A DNA stretch of 7,340 nt from Clostridiales bacterium (lineage in GTDB: Bacteria > Bacillota > Clostridia > Clostridiales > Caloramatoraceae). Below the pieces are notes generated by a model. The model did not search any database. It was not told where the DNA came from and worked only from the letters and a program-made list of their open reading frames with translations. The position numbers and the translations under genes were made by a program. Shown in pieces: positions 4,739 through 7,340 of this stretch. Location of the stretch: contig JAOAFH010000069.1 of assembly GCA_026416355.1 (NCBI GenBank), positions 1 to 7,340 on the forward strand, given 5' to 3'. The first letter of the stretch is position 1. Each line of letters opens with the position of its first letter.

Positions 4739-6160
4739 TTATTCAGTTTTTTTAAAAGTTATATTAAGTTTATCCATTCTATATTTTAGAGTTTGTCTAG
4801 GTAAACCAAGTATTTCTGCTGCCTTTACAATATTACCATTTGTAAATTTTAAGGCTTTTAATATATGATGTCTTTCTGTATTTTCAAGTATTTCATTTAA
4901 AGACATTTTGAATAAAGAATCGTTTTCAATATTGGATGATTGTGTAACTTCACTAGGTTCAAAGTTTATAGAATCCTTTAAATATACAGGAAGGTTTTTT
5001 ATAGTTAAAACCTCATCCGTAGCAGTGTTAACCATTGATTCAATCACATGTTTAAATTCTCTTACATTTCCAGGCCAGTTATAGTTATTAAAAATACTCA
5101 TAAGTCCAGAGGAGATGCGGTAGTGTTTTTTTATATTGTATTGATCACACATTTGTTTAATAAAATATTCTGCGTATAGAGGGATGTCGTTTTTTCGTTC
5201 TCTTAGAGGCTTAAGATATAGCATGTTGCCACTTAGACGATAGAATAGGTCTTCTCTTAATTTATTTTCTTTTATTAATTGTAATGGGTTTTGGTTGATT
5301 GCCACTATAACACGAACGTTAAGTTTTTTTTCTGTTGAACTACCGATTGGTCTTATAATTCCATCTTGTAATACTCTTAAAAGTTTAGCTTGGAGATAAG
5401 TAGGTATAGAATTGAGCTCATCTAAGAAAAGTGTACCACCATCGGCTAGTTCAAACAGACCTGGTTTATCTTCTGCACCTGTAAATGCTCCTTTTTTAGA
5501 TCCAAATAATATAGATTCAAAAAGAGATTCGGGAATGGCAGCACAGTTATATGCAATTAGTTTTCCCTTTCTGTGCTTATTACTGTTTGCAATTGCTTGT
5601 ACAAATAACTCTTTACCTGTACCTGTTTCGCCATAAATTAGTATAGGACTTTCTAGATTTGCCAGAAGTTTAGCCCTTTGAATAGTTTGGAGCATTTCTG
5701 GATCTTGGGTTTTTATATCCTCAAAAGTTATTTTTGCTTCTAGATCAGAAATATTGGTTATACTTTTCTTTTGAAGGCACTTTTTATCTGAATTTGCTTC
5801 TAAATCTGCAATAGAAGTGATATCCTGAGATAATTCAATTGCACCAACAATTTCACCATGACGAATAATAGGAAAAGTAATATTTCTTGTGGTATAGACT
5901 TTACCACGGAAATCTGTAAAGGTCTGATTGTCATAGCAAATGATTTTTCCTGTGTTTAAACATTTTACCATAGAACTTTCTAATGGATTTAGATTAGGAT
6001 AGACATCAAAATAATATTTATCACAATACTCTAGATAATCGTTAGAGATAAGGCCATCCTTTGAAATAGAATTAATTCTTACAGTGTATAGAACATTTAA
6101 GTTTTTATCAACTACCATCATTGAATTTACATAATCCAGCTTAATTGGTATTTGATCCAT
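4739..6160 (-). CDS. Sigma-54-dependent enhancer-binding regulator (PAS, AAA+, Fis-type HTH)
   Basis: A 473-residue cytoplasmic transcription activator. A PAS-like sensor occupies about residues 8-115, and the linker contains a short duplicated segment (ITSIADLEA 114-122, ITNISDLEA 134-142). The AAA+ domain (about 146-380) has Walker A GETGTGKE (177-184), the sigma-54-contacting GAFTGA loop (224-229), Walker B GGTLFLDE (241-248), LREDLFYRL (301-309) and WPGNVREF (362-369). A Fis-type helix-turn-helix follows at about 442-465 (GNIVKAAEILGLPRQTLKYR). There is no phosphoacceptor receiver domain, so a small molecule bound by the PAS domain is the likely signal. The ATG at 6160 is chosen because GGGGGAAG lies just upstream. 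A TTG five codons earlier would have this site inside the gene. It most likely drives the -24/-12 promoter of the adjacent dehydrogenase gene. RocR/BkdR-like regulators of amino-acid catabolism have this layout. Confidence 0.95.
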   Translation of the reverse strand: MDQIPIKLDYVNSMMVVDKNLNVLYTVRINSISKDGLISNDYLEYCDKYYFDVYPNLNPLESSMVKCLNTGKIICYDNQTFTDFRGKVYTTRNITFPIIRHGEIVGAIELSQDITSIADLEANSDKKCLQKKSITNISDLEAKITFEDIKTQDPEMLQTIQRAKLLANLESPILIYGETGTGKELFVQAIANSNKHRKGKLIAYNCAAIPESLFESILFGSKKGAFTGAEDKPGLFELADGGTLFLDELNSIPTYLQAKLLRVLQDGIIRPIGSSTEKKLNVRVIVAINQNPLQLIKENKLREDLFYRLSGNMLYLKPLRERKNDIPLYAEYFIKQMCDQYNIKKHYRISSGLMSIFNNYNWPGNVREFKHVIESMVNTATDEVLTIKNLPVYLKDSINFEPSEVTQSSNIENDSLFKMSLNEILENTERHHILKALKFTNGNIVKAAEILGLPRQTLKYRMDKLNITFKKTE

Positions 6161-6165
6161 ATGTT

Positions 6166-6173
6166 CTTCCCCC
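6166..6173 (-). promoter_or_regulatory. Ribosome binding site that decides the regulator start
   Basis: GGGGGAAG on the - strand, five bases before the ATG at 6160. It lies within the alternative reading from the TTG at 6175 and so argues against that longer start. Confidence 0.7.
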
Positions 6174-6187
6174 AATACTTTAGTATT
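6174..6187. repeat. 14-bp palindrome just upstream of the regulator RBS
   Basis: AATACT-TT-AGTATT is a perfect dyad that ends directly next to the ribosome binding site of the regulator gene. It could be an operator or a small leader hairpin. It is short and AT-rich enough to arise by chance. No convincing promoter could be assigned in 6188-6265. Confidence 0.3.
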
Positions 6188-6265
6188 TTTACAAATAATT
6201 AAACAAAGTTTATTAGGCGCAGATTTTAAAGTTTTACAATTACTATATTATTATCTATATAAAAA

Positions 6266-6327
6266 TATACTCTCCTTATGGTAAGCAGTTTTTGTATTTT
6301 ATGTCTGTTTACCTTAAGGAGAGTATA
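6266..6327 (-). terminator. Terminator-like long inverted repeat after the MFS gene
   Basis: 23-bp arms (6266-6288 and 6305-6327) pair with one mismatch and one G-T wobble around a 16-base loop; the core is TATACTCTCCTT/AAGGAGAGTATA. In the - direction the stem is followed by TTTTTATAT, which fits an intrinsic terminator for the MFS gene ending at 6351. It separates that gene from the regulator. The stem is unusually long, so it may also be a repeat or a bidirectional control element. Confidence 0.65.
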
Positions 6328-6350
6328 ATAATAGATAACAGTGGAGAATA

Positions 6351-7340
6351 TTAATTCAATTTTTTAGATAAAATGATTCCTAATATAACTAAAGCTGCTA
6401 TTGGATATGCCACAAGTGTATAGCTTCCAAAAACATCTTTTATAATACCTGATGTTAAATTACCAAGAATTGCTCCAACACCATAGGCAGTAAATAGGAT
6501 TCCATAGTTTTCACTATAATATTTTGGCCCAAAGAATTTAGATGTTAGTGTTGGGGCAATTGAAAGCCAACCGCCAAAATTCATCCAAAATAGAATAAAT
6601 GAAATTACATATAAAACGGTGGTATTTTGTTTAAAGAAAATAACAATTACTGATGCAATTAAAATTAAACAATAAGAAAACATAATAACATTTTTAGGCT
6701 TAAGTTTGTCTGAAAGATATCCAAATAAAGGTCTTCCAACTCCATTAAATACAGAAAAAAGTGAAACAAATAAAGCAATTTTTTTAGAGTTTATTTGAAC
6801 TACATCCTCACCAACAGGGCTTGTTATTCCAATTATCATAAGACCTACAAATGTTGCTATGGTAAAACATATCCATAGTATATAAAAGCGAGAATCACTT
6901 AGCATTTCTTTTGGGCTTATAGATGCAGTATCTGATGAATTAGTCTTTATATTTTCCTTTGGAAACTTAAATGGTAGAGAAAGTAGTATAAGTAAAACTA
7001 AAAAAATCATTCCTAATAGCTTAAATGTGTTAAAAACACCATATACATCAATTAACCTTTTGGCAATTGGTGCTGTAACAAATGGTGACATTCCAAATCC
7101 TGATAGAAGAATTCCAAGTGCAAGTCCCTTTTTGTCAGGAAACCATTTTGAAACAACTCCTATAGGAACACCATATGCAATACCAACTCCGCTACCTGCA
7201 ATAATTCCATATGTGATAGTTAAAATAACAATATTTTTGCTAAAGGATGCACCTAACCAACCAAGTCCAACTAAAATGCTTCCTGCAATTAAAACTATTT
7301 TAGGTGAGTATTTAGCTATAAGCTTTCCACCTAAAGGCAT
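6351..7340 (-). CDS. MFS transporter of the oxalate/formate antiporter (OFA) type, N-terminus outside window
   Basis: The last 329 residues of a 12-helix carrier; about ten hydrophobic segments are visible (near 15-33, 36-60, 73-93, 105-122, 151-174, 187-205, 217-236, 241-262, 278-300, 306-325). The visible part begins PLGGKLIAKYSPK, the loop-2/3 motif normally found about 50-60 residues into the family, so TM1 and part of TM2 are missing and the Met at the edge is unlikely to be the start. OFA-type features are KWFPDKKGLALG (65-76), the second motif-A copy GRPLFGYLSDKLKPK (202-216) and SENYGILFTAYGVGA (276-290). The family exchanges or takes up small carboxylates such as oxalate, formate, lactate or pyruvate; the substrate here is unknown. 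It reads towards the regulator gene but is parted from it by a terminator. A pathway link, for instance handling the 2-oxo acid partner, is only a guess. Confidence 0.85.
   Translation of the reverse strand: MPLGGKLIAKYSPKIVLIAGSILVGLGWLGASFSKNIVILTITYGIIAGSGVGIAYGVPIGVVSKWFPDKKGLALGILLSGFGMSPFVTAPIAKRLIDVYGVFNTFKLLGMIFLVLLILLSLPFKFPKENIKTNSSDTASISPKEMLSDSRFYILWICFTIATFVGLMIIGITSPVGEDVVQINSKKIALFVSLFSVFNGVGRPLFGYLSDKLKPKNVIMFSYCLILIASVIVIFFKQNTTVLYVISFILFWMNFGGWLSIAPTLTSKFFGPKYYSENYGILFTAYGVGAILGNLTSGIIKDVFGSYTLVAYPIAALVILGIILSKKLN

Noticed and set aside
5412..5636. A 74-codon + strand open frame
   Set aside because: It is antisense to the conserved Walker A to Walker B region of the regulator; it is a shadow.
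6161..6175. TTG start five codons upstream of the chosen regulator start
   Set aside because: The only good ribosome binding site lies inside those five codons, so the ATG at 6160 fits better.
1..7340. CRISPR array, tRNA or rRNA gene, insertion sequence or phage gene
   Set aside because: No regularly spaced repeats, no cloverleaf or rRNA-like segments, and no transposase, integrase or phage-type reading frame were seen.

Overview
The window is AT-rich DNA with AGA/ATA-rich codon use, strong GGAGG-type ribosome binding sites and a sigma-54 activator of the kind common in anaerobic low-GC Firmicutes. It most likely comes from a clostridial chromosome. Nothing in it marks a phage, plasmid or insertion sequence. 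The genus cannot be fixed from the sequence alone.

Left part (1-1458, + strand): the tail of an unrecognised Cys/His-rich protein, then a complete cytoplasmic GH13 (alpha-amylase superfamily) glycoside hydrolase 21 bases downstream, probably in one operon. A 68-bp, nearly symmetrical palindrome (1458-1525) fills the convergent junction with the next gene.

Middle and right part (1531-6160, - strand), read in transcription order: a PAS / AAA+ / Fis-type sigma-54 enhancer-binding regulator (6160-4739), its terminator, an opine-dehydrogenase-family NAD(P) enzyme (4448-3378), and an AGCS-family sodium:amino-acid symporter (3078-1531). A textbook -24/-12 sigma-54 promoter (TGGCAC-N5-TTGCT, 4567-4582) lies about 110 bases upstream of the dehydrogenase start. 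Three related 16-bp sites, spaced 41 and 30 bp apart, lie about 100-175 bases upstream of the predicted transcription start and look like the activator's enhancer sites. The regulator, enhancers, promoter and dehydrogenase therefore read as a self-contained sigma-54 switch for an amino-acid or opine pathway. The symporter probably supplies or exports the amino acid. It has its own sigma-A-like promoter with a dyad in the spacer, and a further 45-bp palindrome sits upstream of it.

Right end (6351-7340, - strand): an MFS carrier of the oxalate/formate-antiporter (OFA) type, cut by the window edge so that its N-terminus is missing. It is separated from the regulator by a long terminator-like inverted repeat. 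Whether it belongs to the same pathway cannot be decided here.
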